64,000 nucleotides of DNA from Arthrobacter sp. UKPF54-2 (GCF_007858535.1 NZ_CP040174.1:1984001-2048000), one strand, 5' to 3'. Positions 25,037 to 37,976 are shown, counted from the stretch's first letter. Program-made: numbers and translations. The notes: a model not told the origin generated them from the sequence alone.

Positions 25037-25411
25037 GTGCCTACGATTAACCAGCTGGTCCGCAAGGGCCGCACGCCTAAGGTCAAGAAGACCAAGGCTC
25101 CCGCGCTTAACGGCAGCCCGATGCGCCGCGGTGTTTGCACCCGCGTGTACACCACGACCCCGAAGAAGCCGAACTCGGCTCTGCGTAAGGTTGCACGTGT
25201 GCGCCTCAACGGCGGCGTTGAAGTCACCGCCTACATCCCTGGTGTTGGCCACAACCTGCAGGAGCACTCCATTGTGCTCGTCCGTGGCGGCCGTGTTAAG
25301 GACCTCCCGGGTGTCCGTTACAAGATCGTCCGTGGCGCCCTCGATACCCAGGGTGTGAAGAACCGTAAGCAGGCACGCAGCCGCTACGGCGCAAAGATGG
25401 AGAAGAAGTAA
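25037..25411 (+). CDS. rpsL: 30S ribosomal protein S12
   Basis: The 124-residue decoding-centre protein starts at GTG 25037 after [29 protein letters not shown] and [17 protein letters not shown] are intact, with the wild-type lysines where streptomycin-resistance changes arise. The start [12 protein letters not shown] is fully conserved. It is followed after 1 nt by rpsG, giving the classic str order. Confidence 0.98.
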   Translation: MPTINQLVRKGRTPKVKKTKAPALNGSPMRRGVCTRVYTTTPKKPNSALRKVARVRLNGGVEVTAYIPGVGHNLQEHSIVLVRGGRVKDLPGVRYKIVRGALDTQGVKNRKQARSRYGAKMEKK

Positions 25412-25412
25412 T

Positions 25413-25883
25413 ATGCCTCGCAAGGGTCCGGCCCCCAAGCGGCCGCTAGTACTAGATCCCGTTTACGGCTCCCCGCTGGTCACGCAGCTGATCAACAAGG
25501 TGCTGGTTGACGGCAAGAAGTCCACCGCAGAGCGCATCGTCTACGGTGCACTCGAAGGCGCACGCGCCAAGTCCGGCGGCGACCCGGTTGCAGCCCTCAA
25601 GAAGGCCATGGACAACGTCAAGCCTTCCCTCGAGGTCCGCTCCCGCCGCGTCGGTGGCGCCACCTACCAGGTTCCCGTCGAGGTCAAGCCGGGCCGTTCC
25701 ACGGCCCTCGCCCTCCGCTGGCTGGTCGGCTACTCCAAGGCCCGCCGCGAAAAGACGATGACCGAGCGCCTCCAGAACGAAATCCTGGATGCCTCGAACG
25801 GTCTCGGAGCCGCTGTGAAGCGTCGCGAAGACACCCACAAGATGGCCGAGTCCAACAAGGCCTTCGCACACTACCGCTGGTAA
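25413..25883 (+). CDS. rpsG: 30S ribosomal protein S7
   Basis: The 156-residue protein reads [20 protein letters not shown], with the family motif [20 protein letters not shown] and the C-terminal [13 protein letters not shown]. It nucleates the 30S head on 16S rRNA and is the usual translational regulator of the str unit. The length is normal. Confidence 0.98.
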   Translation: MPRKGPAPKRPLVLDPVYGSPLVTQLINKVLVDGKKSTAERIVYGALEGARAKSGGDPVAALKKAMDNVKPSLEVRSRRVGGATYQVPVEVKPGRSTALALRWLVGYSKARREKTMTERLQNEILDASNGLGAAVKRREDTHKMAESNKAFAHYRW

Positions 25884-25952
25884 TACTTCCCGGACGCCGC
25901 CGGCTCACCCGAGCCGGCGGCGAACGTGCAGTCCATCCGAAAGGGAGACACC

Positions 25953-28067
<2,115 letters not shown>

Positions 28068-28133
28068 TCCTCCGGGATTTCACGCAGCAGCGACACGAAC
28101 TCGGGTGCGCTCCCTCAACAGGGGATCCACCTG

Positions 28134-28188
28134 GTGCTGGCGGCCGGTTTCCGGTCGGATGCAATCCGGTCAATCCGGCCGCCAGCAC
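28134..28188 (+). repeat. 14-bp inverted repeat between fusA and tuf
   Basis: GTGCTGGCGGCCGG (28134-28147) is the exact reverse complement of CCGGCCGCCAGCAC (28175-28188). The 27-nt loop contains two further TCCGG-type words that may pair. No T-tract follows, so it is either a weak terminator after fusA or an mRNA-stabilising hairpin. Confidence 0.65.
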
Positions 28189-28230
28189 GAACAGGCACTA
28201 GGCACTAGTATTAGTTCCTGAATCAGCAAT

Positions 28231-28260
28231 TTCACCAATCCAAAGCCCCCCAAGTAGACT
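28231..28260 (+). promoter_or_regulatory. Putative tuf promoter
   Basis: TTCACC (28231-28236), an 18-nt spacer and TAGACT (28255-28260) lie 70 nt upstream of the tuf start. The -10 hexamer and spacing match the element proposed upstream of tRNA-Trp. Confidence 0.55.
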
Positions 28261-28329
28261 TGCTGGAGTTTCGGCCGCGACAAGCGCGGACGAAGGGTAA
28301 GTCATTTGAAAACGTTCTAGGAGGAACCT

Positions 28330-29520
28330 GTGGCAAAGGCAAAGTTCGAGCGGACTAAGCCGCACGTTAACATCGGTACCATTGGTCACGTTGACCACGG
28401 TAAGACGACGCTGACGGCCGCCATTTCCAAGGTGCTGTACGACAAGTACCCGACTCTCAACGAGAAGCGTGACTTCGCGTCGATTGACTCTGCTCCCGAA
28501 GAGCGTCAGCGCGGCATTACCATCAACATCTCCCACGTTGAGTACCAGACCGAGAAGCGCCACTACGCACACGTAGACGCTCCGGGTCACGCTGACTACA
28601 TCAAGAACATGATCACCGGTGCTGCTCAGATGGACGGCGCGATCCTCGTGGTTGCCGCTACTGACGGCCCGATGGCTCAGACCCGTGAGCACGTTCTGCT
28701 CGCCCGCCAGGTTGGCGTTCCCTACCTGCTGGTCGCGCTGAACAAGGCCGACATGGTTGAGGACGAGGAACTCCTCGACCTCGTCGAAATGGAAGTTCGT
28801 GAGCTGCTCAGCTCGCAGGGCTTCGATGGCGACAACGCCCCGGTCATCCGCGTTTCGGGCCTCAAGGCCCTGGAAGGCGACCCGGAGTGGGTCAAGTCCA
28901 TCGAGGACCTCATGGAAGCCGTCGACGAGTCCGTTCCGGACCCCGTACGTGACCGTGACAAGCCCTTCCTGATGCCGATCGAAGACGTCTTCACGATCAC
29001 AGGCCGTGGCACCGTTGTTACGGGCCGCGCCGAGCGTGGAACCCTCGCCATCAACTCCGAGGTCGAGATCGTCGGCATCCGCCCGGTCCAGAAGACCACG
29101 GTTACCGGTATCGAGATGTTCCACAAGCAGCTCGACGAAGCATGGGCCGGCGAGAACTGTGGCCTGCTGCTCCGCGGTCTGAAGCGCGACGATGTCGAGC
29201 GTGGCCAGGTTGTCGTCAAGCCGGGTTCCATCACCCCGCACACCGACTTCGAGGCCAACGTTTACATCCTCTCCAAGGACGAAGGCGGACGTCACAACCC
29301 GTTCTACTCCAACTACCGCCCGCAGTTCTACTTCCGCACCACGGACGTAACCGGCGTTATCACCCTGCCGGAAGGCACGGAAATGGTTATGCCCGGCGAC
29401 AACACTGAGATGACCGTTGCGCTCATCCAGCCGATCGCAATGGAAGAGGGCCTCGGCTTCGCTATCCGCGAAGGCGGACGCACCGTTGGTTCGGGACGCG
29501 TCACCAAGATCATCAAGTAA
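28330..29520 (+). CDS. tuf: Elongation factor Tu
   Basis: The 396-residue factor starts at GTG 28330 after the strong AGGAGGAACCT site. It carries the G motifs [27 protein letters not shown] and [10 protein letters not shown], and the conserved C-terminal [14 protein letters not shown]. It delivers aminoacyl-tRNA to the ribosome. It is probably transcribed both from the str unit and from its own promoter at 28231-28260, and ends at a strong terminator. Confidence 0.98.
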   Translation: MAKAKFERTKPHVNIGTIGHVDHGKTTLTAAISKVLYDKYPTLNEKRDFASIDSAPEERQRGITINISHVEYQTEKRHYAHVDAPGHADYIKNMITGAAQMDGAILVVAATDGPMAQTREHVLLARQVGVPYLLVALNKADMVEDEELLDLVEMEVRELLSSQGFDGDNAPVIRVSGLKALEGDPEWVKSIEDLMEAVDESVPDPVRDRDKPFLMPIEDVFTITGRGTVVTGRAERGTLAINSEVEIVGIRPVQKTTVTGIEMFHKQLDEAWAGENCGLLLRGLKRDDVERGQVVVKPGSITPHTDFEANVYILSKDEGGRHNPFYSNYRPQFYFRTTDVTGVITLPEGTEMVMPGDNTEMTVALIQPIAMEEGLGFAIREGGRTVGSGRVTKIIK

Positions 29521-29571
29521 CTACTTGCTGATCAGAGCTTGAAGCCTGCCGGCCGCAACGCCGGATGGTAG

Positions 29572-29608
29572 GAACAGCCCCGCTGCACTGCAGCGGGGCT
29601 GTTCTGTT
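29572..29608 (+). terminator. Intrinsic terminator after tuf
   Basis: GAACAGCCCCGCTGCA pairs with TGCAGCGGGGCTGTTC as a perfect palindromic stem followed by TGTTT. It closes the str/tuf region. Confidence 0.9.
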
Positions 29609-29663
29609 TAAGTCCCTGCTACGGTTGCCGGAGAAGAGTTAATCAGACAGAACGGAGTCCGCC

Positions 29664-29789
29664 ATGGAGTGGATCATTTTCCTCGTAGTTATCGTTGCCG
29701 TCGTCGCAGGCGGCTTGTGGGTCAAGAAGCATTTCCGCCACGAGATCGAGCGCGCGAAGCGCATCAACCGCGCCAACAAGAACCGGTAG
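29664..29789 (+). CDS. 41-residue single-span membrane protein, unknown function
   Basis: ATG 29664 opens a 41-codon frame: MEWIIFLVVIVAVVAGGLWV (one membrane helix) followed by a strongly basic amphipathic tail (KKHFRHEIERAKRINRANKN). A GAACGGAG site lies 7 nt before the ATG. The hydrophobic-then-basic design resembles many uncharacterised small bacterial membrane proteins, and chance frames rarely show it. It lies just after the tuf terminator and is probably a separate unit. No family recognised. Confidence 0.6.
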   Translation: MEWIIFLVVIVAVVAGGLWVKKHFRHEIERAKRINRANKNR

Positions 29790-29844
29790 CGGTGCGGTCG
29801 GCTGGTTCCCTGTCAGGTTAATGATGTCGGGTAGGGTACCTGCT

Positions 29845-30706
29845 ATGGCCGAAGCGAAGACAGCCGAGAGACGGAGTCATGGCGTCTCCGGCTCCATCCG
29901 TCCAGGTGAAAATCCCCTGAGGGCGTGGTTCCTTGCAGGCCTTGCCTTCGTGCCGTTATCGCTGGCCCGGGCTGAAATCTTCAGTGAGTCGGACACCCTT
30001 TGGCAGATCCGCGCCGGAATTGTCATCATGGACGACCGGAGAATTCCCACCGTTGATCCGTTTTCGTGGACAGCCGCCGGCGAAAGCTGGACGCTGAACT
30101 CGTGGGGTTTTGACGTGCTGTTGGCTCTAGCCTTCCGAACGGGCGGCTTAGTGTTGGTTGCACTGGCGTGCTGCGGGTTGGCCACTGCGGTTGCGGTCCT
30201 GACGTTGGTTTTGGCCCGGGGCCTCAACGCCGCGCCGGCCGTTTCCGGGTGGATCCTTGTGCTGGTCTCGCCGCTGCTGATCTCCTGGCTCTCGGCCCGA
30301 CCGCACCTGGTGGACTACGTGGCCGTACTGCTCCTCGTCTTCGTGTTGCAGCGCCTGCTCGCGAGTCCTTCGTTCAGGCAGCTCGGTGCCCTTGGCGCGC
30401 TGTCAGTGGTTTGGGTAAATTTGCATGCCGCTTCCTTGCTGGGTGTGGCCATGAGCGCCAGGATGTCAAAGTTTCATTGGACTCGCGAAACGACTTGTAC
30501 GGCGCCGACCGGGTTGCCAGACTCGCAGGCTTCATCGAGAGCGGCGACGGGGACCTTGCGGTGAAACTGTCAGGGCTGATTGCGTGCTGGTCTCGCCCGG
30601 CACCGGGCTCGCCACCAGGCTGCGGACTGAACCGGGGTGGAAGCTGGAAGGAGAGGAGCGCAGTGCTACGCTCTTTACCCGAGTCCGGCTGGAGTCGAGC
30701 CGTTAG
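29845..30706 (+). pseudogene. Decayed polytopic membrane protein gene (internal deletion plus frameshift)
   Basis: From about 29845 to 30450 one frame encodes an N-terminal membrane protein region: SDTLWQIRAGIVIMDDRRIP, GESWTLNSWGFDVLLALAFR, then hydrophobic helices up to NLHAASLLGVAM. The frame then changes. A second frame (from about 30455) reads VKVSLDSRNDLYGADRVARL through DGDLAVKL. After about 30561 a third frame reads ADCVLVSPGTGLATRL and ends at TAG 30706. One missing G in GCGGTGAAACTG would restore the last join (LAVETVRADCVLV). The pieces look like the N- and C-terminal parts of one larger membrane protein whose middle is lost. The stop overlaps that of the converging glycosidase gene by 3 nt. 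Start uncertain (ATG 29821, 29824 or 29845). Confidence 0.75.
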
Positions 30707-32157
30707 ACGGATTCACCCCTGGACGTTCCCGGAGCCTGCCTGGCCCGGCTGAGCGCCTGGTACCAGTAGAACGATTCCTTCGGGGTCCGCTCCTGGGTCT
30801 CGAAATCGACGTGCACCAGGCCGAAGCGCTGGGAGTAGCCTGCGGCCCATTCGAAGTTGTCCATCAGCGTCCAGACGTAATAGCCCAGAAGTTCGACGTC
30901 GTCGGCTATCCCGCCGGGCGCGGTGGCGGCCAGGGCATGGCCGAGGTGGTCGGCGAGGTAGTTGATCCGGGCCGTGTCCGTGATCGGCCCGTCCACGTGG
31001 TCCGGTTCGGGGAAGCTGGCTCCGCTCTCGGTGATGTACAGCGGTGGCAGCGCCTCGCCGTAGCGGTCCTTCATTTCGCGCAGCAGCGGGCCCAGATGGT
31101 CGGGGGCAACGGGCCAGCCGAAGCCGGTGGTCCCGTACTCCTGGAACGCGGCCATGTGGAACGGCAGCCGCACCATCGCGTCGGCCGGTCCCACCGGGCT
31201 GTCCGCGGGCCCGCGGCCGGTGGCGACCTTCACCGGGTAGTAGTAGTTCAGGCCGTAGAAGTCCAGCGGCTGGTGGATGTTGCGCAGATCTGCGTCGGAG
31301 ATCCTGCCGAGGGAGCGGAACCACGGGCGGGCCACCAGCGGGGGCTTCGGGTAGCTTCCCAGCAGGATAGGGTCGGCGTAAATGCGGTTCAGTGCCAGGT
31401 CGAACACCTTCGCCAGCAGCCGGTCGGTGACGGAGCCCGACGCCGGGCGGACGGGTGAGTGCAGGTTGGTGACGCCGACGGCGCCGCTGACCCCGGCAGC
31501 CCGCAGTGCCTGCACCGCGAGGCCGTGGGCCAGGAGCTGGTGGTGAACGGAGGGCAGGGCGTCGAAGAGCAGGTCGTGGCCGGGGGCGTGGACGCCGAGG
31601 GCGTAGCCGTTGAGCGTGACCGAAGCGGGTTCGTTCAGGGTCACCCACTGGGTCACCCTGTCGCCGAAGCGGACGCCGGCGGCCGCACTGTACTCGGCGA
31701 AGCGCTCCGCCGTCGTGCGGTTCATCCAGCCGCCCCGGTGTTCGAGCGGAAGCGGGGTGTCCCAGTGGTACAGGGTGGCCATTGGGGAGATGCCGGCCTC
31801 GAGGAGCCGGTCGATCAGCCGGTCGTAGAAATCGAGGCCCTCGGCGTTGAAGGGGCCCGTGCCGTCGGGCTGGATCCGTGGCCAGGAGATCGAGAAGCGG
31901 TAAGAGTCGATGCCCAGCTCGCGCATCAGCCGGACGTCCTCGTCCGAGCGGTTGTAATGGTCGCAGGCGACGGCGGGGGAGTGGCCGTCCTGGATGCTGC
32001 CGGGCTTCTCGGCAAACGCGTCCCAGCCCGAGGGCCCGCGGCCGCCCGCCGCGAGGGCGCCCTCGATCTGGAAGGCGGCGGAGGCCACCCCGAGCATAAA
32101 GCCGGGCCGCAGCTTTGCGGCGAGATCCTGCACTGCTGGGGAATCCTGCACGGTCAT
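30703..32157 (-). CDS. GH1 family beta-glucosidase/beta-glycosidase
   Basis: The 484-residue enzyme is a full-length GH1 (alpha/beta)8 barrel: FMLGVASAAFQIEGA at the N-terminus, general acid/base Glu176 in VTLNEPASV, nucleophile Glu377 in YITESGASF (the more usual form is ITENG), and the C-terminal DNFEWAAGYSQRFGLVHVDF. It has no signal peptide, so it should hydrolyse imported beta-glycosides such as cellobiose in the cytoplasm. I chose ATG 32157 (MTVQDSPAV) because homologous GH1 proteins begin near there; an upstream frame to 32193 exists. Its TAA overlaps the stop of the convergent pseudogene. Confidence 0.92.
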   Translation of the reverse strand: MTVQDSPAVQDLAAKLRPGFMLGVASAAFQIEGALAAGGRGPSGWDAFAEKPGSIQDGHSPAVACDHYNRSDEDVRLMRELGIDSYRFSISWPRIQPDGTGPFNAEGLDFYDRLIDRLLEAGISPMATLYHWDTPLPLEHRGGWMNRTTAERFAEYSAAAGVRFGDRVTQWVTLNEPASVTLNGYALGVHAPGHDLLFDALPSVHHQLLAHGLAVQALRAAGVSGAVGVTNLHSPVRPASGSVTDRLLAKVFDLALNRIYADPILLGSYPKPPLVARPWFRSLGRISDADLRNIHQPLDFYGLNYYYPVKVATGRGPADSPVGPADAMVRLPFHMAAFQEYGTTGFGWPVAPDHLGPLLREMKDRYGEALPPLYITESGASFPEPDHVDGPITDTARINYLADHLGHALAATAPGGIADDVELLGYYVWTLMDNFEWAAGYSQRFGLVHVDFETQERTPKESFYWYQALSRARQAPGTSRGESV

Positions 32158-32592
32158 GCCCCCTATCTTCGTATCGACCGTTGCTGAAGGCAATGACCGG
32201 GACGCTCCCGGCGCCCGGCAAGGGAGACCGGCACGGTGCCGCGCCCGGGCCCGCGGGGGTGACGGAGGGCGCTGATTCGCTTCTGCCGATTAATTCCGGC
32301 ATACTAGATGAGTTGTTCAAGCGCTCTTTCGCGTCCCGATCCGGATAATGCCGGGTGTCAGGGTCCAGGTAAGAGCCCAAACATAACCCACCTCCCAAGG
32401 AATTGCGGACGAGTACGCGTGCAAAGCGCGACACGCCCGACCGCGGGGGTCGGTTGCGCCGGCAGGTTGAGGAACCCGGATTTATCCGGATTCAGCTTGT
32501 GCGGCGGGTGGTAGTTACGACTTCAAATGCTTCGGCAGCCGCACAACAGGTAAGTAAACAGAGCAGCATTTACTGAAAGAGAGTCAGGCGAC
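32158..32592. promoter_or_regulatory. Divergent intergenic region: glycosidase 5' side and S10-cluster leader
   Basis: No gene is supported here. On the plus strand TTCGCT (32276-32281), 18 nt and CATACT (32300-32305) are a possible S10-cluster promoter, giving a leader of about 280 nt. Near its end TTGTGCGGC (32497-32505) pairs exactly with GCCGCACAA (32538-32546), with rpsJ starting 47 nt later. L4-type autoregulation is possible but the structure does not resemble the E. coli leader. I could not recognise an operator for the glycosidase. Confidence 0.4.
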
Positions 32593-32901
32593 ATGGCGGG
32601 ACAAAAAATCCGCATCCGGCTGAAGTCATACGACCACGAGGTCATTGACGTTTCAGCACGGAAGATCGTTGAGACGGTCACGCGCGCAGGCGCAACTGTA
32701 GTCGGCCCCGTGCCGCTGCCGACGGAGAAGAACGTTTACTGCGTAATCCGCTCTCCGCACAAGTACAAGGACAGCCGCGAGCACTTTGAAATGCGCACGC
32801 ACAAGCGTCTTATCGACATCATCGATCCCACGCCCAAGGCTGTTGATTCGCTCATGCGTCTCGACCTGCCGGCCGACGTGAACATCGAAATCAAGCTGTA
32901 G
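32593..32901 (+). CDS. rpsJ: 30S ribosomal protein S10
   Basis: The 102-residue protein reads [20 protein letters not shown] and contains the [20 protein letters not shown] loop that contacts 16S rRNA; it also acts with NusB in antitermination. Normal length. ATG 32593 follows AAAGAGAGTCAGGCGAC. First gene of an eleven-gene cluster ending with rpsQ. Confidence 0.98.
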
Positions 32902-32918
32902 GGAGGTGCTGAGAGACT

Positions 32919-33569
32919 ATGACCGCAACCCGTAACGTAAAGGGCCTGCTGGGCACGAAGCTCGGCATGACCCAGGTCTGGGACGAGAACAACAAGCTCA
33001 TCCCCGTCACTGTGGTCCAGGCAGACTCGAACGTCATCACGCAGCTGCGCAACGCAGAAACTGATGGCTACGTCGCCGTTCAGATCGGCTACGGCCAGAT
33101 CGATCCCCGCAAGGTCACCAAGCCGCTGGCTGGTCACTTTGAAAAGGCAGGCGTCACGCCTCGCCGCCACGTCGTAGAACTGCGCACCGCAGATGCTGAC
33201 TCTTACGAGCTGGGCCAGGAGCTCTCCGTTGAGCTCTTCGAAGCCGGCCAGAAGATCGACGTCGTTGGCACCACCAAGGGTAAGGGCTTCGCCGGTGTTA
33301 TGAAGCGCCACGGCTTCCACGGCGTTGGAGCTTCCCACGGTGCCCACAAGAACCACCGTAAGCCCGGTTCTATCGGTGGAGCATCCACCCCGAGCCGCGT
33401 CTTCAAGGGCATGAAAATGGCCGGCCGCATGGGCGCCGTTCGTCACACCACGCTGAACCTCACGGTCCACGCGGTTGACGTCGAGAAGTCGCTGCTCCTG
33501 ATCAAGGGTGCCGTCCCCGGCGCCCGCGGCCAGGTCGTACTCGTACGCACCGCCGTGAAGGGAGCCTAG
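32919..33569 (+). CDS. rplC: 50S ribosomal protein L3
   Basis: The 216-residue protein has the L3 signature ([16 protein letters not shown]) and the extended loop [20 protein letters not shown] that reaches the peptidyl-transferase centre. It is one of the first proteins in 50S assembly. ATG 32919 follows GGGAGGTGCTGAGAGACT. Confidence 0.98.
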   Translation: MTATRNVKGLLGTKLGMTQVWDENNKLIPVTVVQADSNVITQLRNAETDGYVAVQIGYGQIDPRKVTKPLAGHFEKAGVTPRRHVVELRTADADSYELGQELSVELFEAGQKIDVVGTTKGKGFAGVMKRHGFHGVGASHGAHKNHRKPGSIGGASTPSRVFKGMKMAGRMGAVRHTTLNLTVHAVDVEKSLLLIKGAVPGARGQVVLVRTAVKGA

Positions 33570-33573
33570 TTCA

Positions 33574-34194
33574 ATGACTAGCACTGTCAAGGTTGACCTG
33601 CCCGCAGAGATCTTCGACGTACAGACCAACGTGCCGCTGCTGCACCAGGTCGTCGTTGCACAGCTCGCTGCTGCTCGCCAGGGTACCCACAAGACCAAGA
33701 CCCGCGCCGAGGTTTCCGGTGCAGGTCGCAAGCCGTTCAAGCAGAAGGGCACCGGCCGCGCCCGTCAGGGTTCCATCCGTGCTCCTCACATGACCGGTGG
33801 TGGCATCGTCCACGGCCCGACGCCGCGTGACTACAGCCAGCGCACCCCCAAGAAGATGATTGCTGCTGCCCTGCGCGGCGCTCTCTCTGACCGCGCCCGT
33901 AACGGCCGCATCCACGTCGTTGCTGAACTGGTCGCCGGCACCAAGCCGTCCTCCCGTGAAGCACTGGCAACGCTGCGTGGCGTCTCCGAGCGCAAGAACC
34001 TGCTCGTTGTCATCGACCGCGCCAACGATGTTGCTGCACTCTCCGTGCGCAACCTCCAGGATGTTCACGTTCTGTACGCAGACCAGCTGAACACCTACGA
34101 CGTGCTCGTTTCTGACGACGTAGTCTTCACCAAGGCTGCCTACGAAGCATTCGTTGCTGACAAGGCTGCAAAGAACGAGGAGGATGCCAAGTGA
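33574..34194 (+). CDS. rplD: 50S ribosomal protein L4
   Basis: The 206-residue protein contains the exit-tunnel loop [20 protein letters not shown]. In E. coli L4 also represses the S10 operon; whether it does so here is unknown. ATG 33574 begins 4 nt after the rplC stop, and the stop overlaps the GTG of rplW by 4 nt. Confidence 0.98.
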   Translation: MTSTVKVDLPAEIFDVQTNVPLLHQVVVAQLAAARQGTHKTKTRAEVSGAGRKPFKQKGTGRARQGSIRAPHMTGGGIVHGPTPRDYSQRTPKKMIAAALRGALSDRARNGRIHVVAELVAGTKPSSREALATLRGVSERKNLLVVIDRANDVAALSVRNLQDVHVLYADQLNTYDVLVSDDVVFTKAAYEAFVADKAAKNEEDAK

Positions 34195-34496
34195 GCGCAG
34201 CCACCATCAAAGACCCGCGCGACGTCGTGCTTGCACCCGTCGTTTCGGAAAAGAGCTACGGCCTGATCGACGAGGGCAAGTACACCTTCCTGGTGGACCC
34301 CCGCTCGAACAAGACCGAGATCAAGCTGGCCGTGGAGAAGATTTTCTCCGTCAAGGTCGAATCGATCAACACCATCAACCGTGCCGGTAAGCGCAAGCGC
34401 ACCAAATTCGGATGGGGTACCCGCAAGAACACCAAGCGTGCCATTGTGAGCCTCAAAGAAGGCACTATCGACATCTTCGGCGGTCCGCTCTCGTAG
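34191..34496 (+). CDS. rplW: 50S ribosomal protein L23
   Basis: The 101-residue protein reads [20 protein letters not shown] with [16 protein letters not shown] rRNA-binding residues near the end. It lies at the tunnel exit and docks trigger factor and SRP. The GTG start overlaps the rplD stop, which indicates translational coupling. Confidence 0.98.
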   Translation: MSAATIKDPRDVVLAPVVSEKSYGLIDEGKYTFLVDPRSNKTEIKLAVEKIFSVKVESINTINRAGKRKRTKFGWGTRKNTKRAIVSLKEGTIDIFGGPLS

Positions 34497-34525
34497 CGGA
34501 GACCACTTTAACGAGGAAATAAATT

Positions 34526-35365
<840 letters not shown>

Positions 35366-35377
35366 GAGCCTGGACAC

Positions 35378-35659
35378 ATGCCACGCAGCCTGAAAAAAGG
35401 TCCTTTCGTTGACCAGCACCTCTTTGTGAAGGTAGCCAGGGAAAACGAAAAGGGCACCAAGAACGTCATCAAGACCTGGTCCCGCCGTTCGATGATCGTC
35501 CCCGACATGCTCGGCCACACGATCGCCGTGCACGACGGACGCAAGCACATCCCGGTGTTTGTCACTGAGTCGATGGTCGGGCACAAGCTCGGCGAATTCG
35601 CTCCCACGCGGACATTCCGCGGCCATGTCAAGGACGACCGTAAGGGCAAGCGCCGCTAG
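35378..35659 (+). CDS. rpsS: 30S ribosomal protein S19
   Basis: The 93-residue protein reads [19 protein letters not shown] and ends [20 protein letters not shown], the typical S19 signature. It pairs with S13 in the 30S head. It starts 12 nt after rplB, with AGGAGCCTGGACAC in front. Confidence 0.98.
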   Translation: MPRSLKKGPFVDQHLFVKVARENEKGTKNVIKTWSRRSMIVPDMLGHTIAVHDGRKHIPVFVTESMVGHKLGEFAPTRTFRGHVKDDRKGKRR

Positions 35660-35697
35660 GCGCCTGCACTTACGTCAAAGACGAGAGAAGGAAAGCA

Positions 35698-36063
35698 ATG
35701 GAAGCCAAGGCAATTGCGCGTCACATCCGCGTAACGCCTATGAAGGCCCGGCGCGTCGTCAACCTTGTTCGTGGTAAGCAAGCGAACGAGGCTCTGGCAA
35801 TTCTGAAGTTTGCCCCGCAGGCAGCTTCGGAGCCGGTATTCAAGGTAGTTCAGTCGGCAATCTCCAACGCCCGGGTCCTCGCGGACCGCGACGGCGTGGC
35901 GTTTGACGAAGGTGACCTCATCATCAGCGAAGCGTTTGTTGATGAAGGCCCGACCATGAAGCGGTTCCAGCCGCGTGCCCAGGGTCGTGCATTTCAGATC
36001 AAGAAGCGCACGAGCCACATCACCGTGGTAGTCGCTACCCCGGAGAAAGAGGAGGCTCGCTAA
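35698..36063 (+). CDS. rplV: 50S ribosomal protein L22
   Basis: The 121-residue protein has the core [17 protein letters not shown] and the tunnel-lining beta-hairpin region [20 protein letters not shown]. It narrows the exit tunnel together with L4 and affects macrolide access. Wild-type hairpin length; no insertion or deletion seen. Confidence 0.98.
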   Translation: MEAKAIARHIRVTPMKARRVVNLVRGKQANEALAILKFAPQAASEPVFKVVQSAISNARVLADRDGVAFDEGDLIISEAFVDEGPTMKRFQPRAQGRAFQIKKRTSHITVVVATPEKEEAR

Positions 36064-36897
36064 GTGGGACAGAAAGTTAACCCGCACGGGTTCCGACTCG
36101 GTATCACCACCGATCACGTATCGCACTGGTTCGCCGACAGCACCAAGTCCGGCCAGCGGTACAAGGACTTCGTTCGCGAAGACATCCGTATCCGCCAGCT
36201 CATGTCCACGGGCATGGAGCGCGCCGGCATCGCCAAGGTTGAGATCGAGCGCACCCGCGACCGTGTCCGCGTGGATATCCACACGGCACGTCCGGGCATC
36301 GTCATCGGCCGCCGCGGCGCCGAGGCAGACCGCATCCGCGGCGAGCTCGAAAAGCTCACCGGCAAGCAGGTTCAGCTGAACATCCTCGAGGTCAAGAACC
36401 CCGAGATGGAAGCACAGCTTGTTGCCCAGGGCGTTGCAGAGCAGCTGACTTCCCGCGTGGCTTTCCGCCGTGCGATGAAGAAGGCAATGCAGTCCGCACA
36501 GCGCGCTGGTGCCAAGGGCATCCGGATCGCTTGCTCGGGTCGACTGGGCGGCGCAGAAATGTCCCGCTCGGAGTTCTACCGCGAAGGCCGCGTGCCCCTG
36601 CACACCCTCCGCGCGAACATCGACTACGGCTTCTACGAGGCCAAGACCACCTTCGGCCGCATCGGCGTGAAGGTCTGGATCTACAAGGGTGACGTCACCG
36701 CCAAGGAACTGGCTCAGCAGGCAGCTGCTGCTCCGTCCCGCGGCCGCGGTGCCGGCGATCGTCCGGGCCGCCCGGGTGGCGCCGACCGTGGTGACCGCCG
36801 TCGTCGTAACGACCGTCCGGCCGCCGACGCAGCTCCTGCTGCCGACGCTCCGGCAGTTGAGGCTGCACCTGCTGCAGTAGAAGGAGGACAGGCTTAA
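36064..36897 (+). CDS. rpsC: 30S ribosomal protein S3 with C-terminal extension
   Basis: The 277-residue protein has a KH domain ([19 protein letters not shown]) and the normal S3 core up to about residue 215 (KVWIYKGDV). A tail of about 50 residues follows, first Arg/Gly/Asp-rich ([20 protein letters not shown]), then Ala/Pro-rich. E. coli S3 has 233 residues, so the tail is an addition of the kind seen in actinobacteria. S3 lines the mRNA entry channel. GTG 36064 abuts the rplV stop. Confidence 0.97.
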   Translation: MGQKVNPHGFRLGITTDHVSHWFADSTKSGQRYKDFVREDIRIRQLMSTGMERAGIAKVEIERTRDRVRVDIHTARPGIVIGRRGAEADRIRGELEKLTGKQVQLNILEVKNPEMEAQLVAQGVAEQLTSRVAFRRAMKKAMQSAQRAGAKGIRIACSGRLGGAEMSRSEFYREGRVPLHTLRANIDYGFYEAKTTFGRIGVKVWIYKGDVTAKELAQQAAAAPSRGRGAGDRPGRPGGADRGDRRRRNDRPAADAAPAADAPAVEAAPAAVEGGQA

Positions 36898-37314
36898 ATG
36901 CTTATCCCACGTCGAGTCAAGCACCGTAAGCAGCACCACCCGGGTCGTTCCGGCGCTGCTACGGGCGGCACCGAGGTCTCGTTCGGTGAGTGGGGTATCC
37001 AGGCTCTGAGCCCGGCATACGTCACCAACCGTCAGATCGAGTCTGCCCGTATCGCGATGACCCGCCACATCAAGCGTGGCGGCAAGGTCTGGATCAACAT
37101 CTACCCGGACCGTCCGCTGACGAAGAAGCCGGCCGAAACCCGCATGGGTTCCGGTAAGGGTTCTCCGGAATGGTGGGTCTCAAACGTCAAGCCGGGCCGG
37201 GTTCTCTTCGAACTCTCCGGTGTTAATGAAGAGGTAGCTCGCGAGGCACTGCGCCTGGCAATCCACAAGCTCCCGTTGAAGGCACGCATTGTGCGTCGCG
37301 AAGGTGGTGAATAG
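36898..37314 (+). CDS. rplP: 50S ribosomal protein L16
   Basis: The 138-residue protein reads [19 protein letters not shown] and contains the conserved [19 protein letters not shown] loop, which reaches the A-site tRNA. ATG 36898 directly follows the rpsC stop after an AGGAGGACAG site inside the rpsC end. Normal length. Confidence 0.98.
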   Translation: MLIPRRVKHRKQHHPGRSGAATGGTEVSFGEWGIQALSPAYVTNRQIESARIAMTRHIKRGGKVWINIYPDRPLTKKPAETRMGSGKGSPEWWVSNVKPGRVLFELSGVNEEVAREALRLAIHKLPLKARIVRREGGE

Positions 37315-37316
37315 AA

Positions 37317-37646
37317 ATGGCAGTAGGGTCGAAGGATCTCGCACCCGCACAGCTGGACGGTTTCGACAACGAGCGTCTCGTTGAAGAACTCCGCAAGTCC
37401 AAGGAAGAGCTGTTCAACCTGCGTTTCCAGTCCGCCACCGGCCAGCTGGAGAACCACGGTCGTCTGCGCGCGGTAAAGAAGGACATCGCACGCATCTACA
37501 CCGTTCTCCGTGAGCGCGAGCTGGGCATTCGTGCCGAGGTTGCCGCACCGGTTGTGGAAGCCAAGGAAGAAAAGAAGTCCAAGAAGGCTGCGACCAAGAA
37601 GGCTGACACGGCTGAAACGGTTGAGACCGAGGAGGACGCCAAGTGA
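37317..37646 (+). CDS. rpmC: 50S ribosomal protein L29 with C-terminal extension
   Basis: Residues 1-75 match L29 ([40 protein letters not shown]). The remaining ~34 residues are an added Lys/Glu/Ala/Thr-rich tail (from [20 protein letters not shown]). Typical L29 is 60-80 residues. The stop overlaps the GTG of rpsQ by 4 nt. Confidence 0.96.
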   Translation: MAVGSKDLAPAQLDGFDNERLVEELRKSKEELFNLRFQSATGQLENHGRLRAVKKDIARIYTVLRERELGIRAEVAAPVVEAKEEKKSKKAATKKADTAETVETEEDAK

Positions 37647-37951
37647 GTGAAAAGGACGAGAACGTGACGGAAACTGTTTCCGACGCAGCCAAGGCTGACG
37701 AGCGCGGTTACCGTAAGACGAAGCGCGGCTACGTGGTCTCGGACAAGATGGAAAAGACCATCGTTGTCCAGGTCGAGGACCGCGTGAAGCACGCCCTCTA
37801 CGGCAAGGTCATGCGCCGCAACACGAAGATCAAGGCTCACGACGAAGAGAACAGCGCCGGCATCGGCGACCTCGTTCTCCTCGCCGAGACCCGCCCGCTC
37901 TCCGCTACCAAGCGGTGGCGCCTGGTGGAGATCCTCGAGAAGGCCAAGTAA
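37643..37951 (+). CDS. rpsQ: 30S ribosomal protein S17
   Basis: The 102-residue protein has an added acidic N-terminus of about 20 residues ([20 protein letters not shown]) before the S17 core ([20 protein letters not shown]). It binds the 5' domain of 16S rRNA. GTG 37643 overlaps rpmC. Last gene of the S10 cluster, followed by a terminator and a 477-nt gap before rplN. Confidence 0.97.
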   Translation: MSEKDENVTETVSDAAKADERGYRKTKRGYVVSDKMEKTIVVQVEDRVKHALYGKVMRRNTKIKAHDEENSAGIGDLVLLAETRPLSATKRWRLVEILEKAK

Positions 37952-37976
37952 CACCAGCACCCTGGTGATACAGCTG

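Noticed and set aside
30713..32434. 573-codon frame overlapping the GH1 glycosidase in another frame
   Set aside because: Arg/Pro/Gly-rich composition typical of shifted-frame translation; the GH1 motifs are in the other frame.
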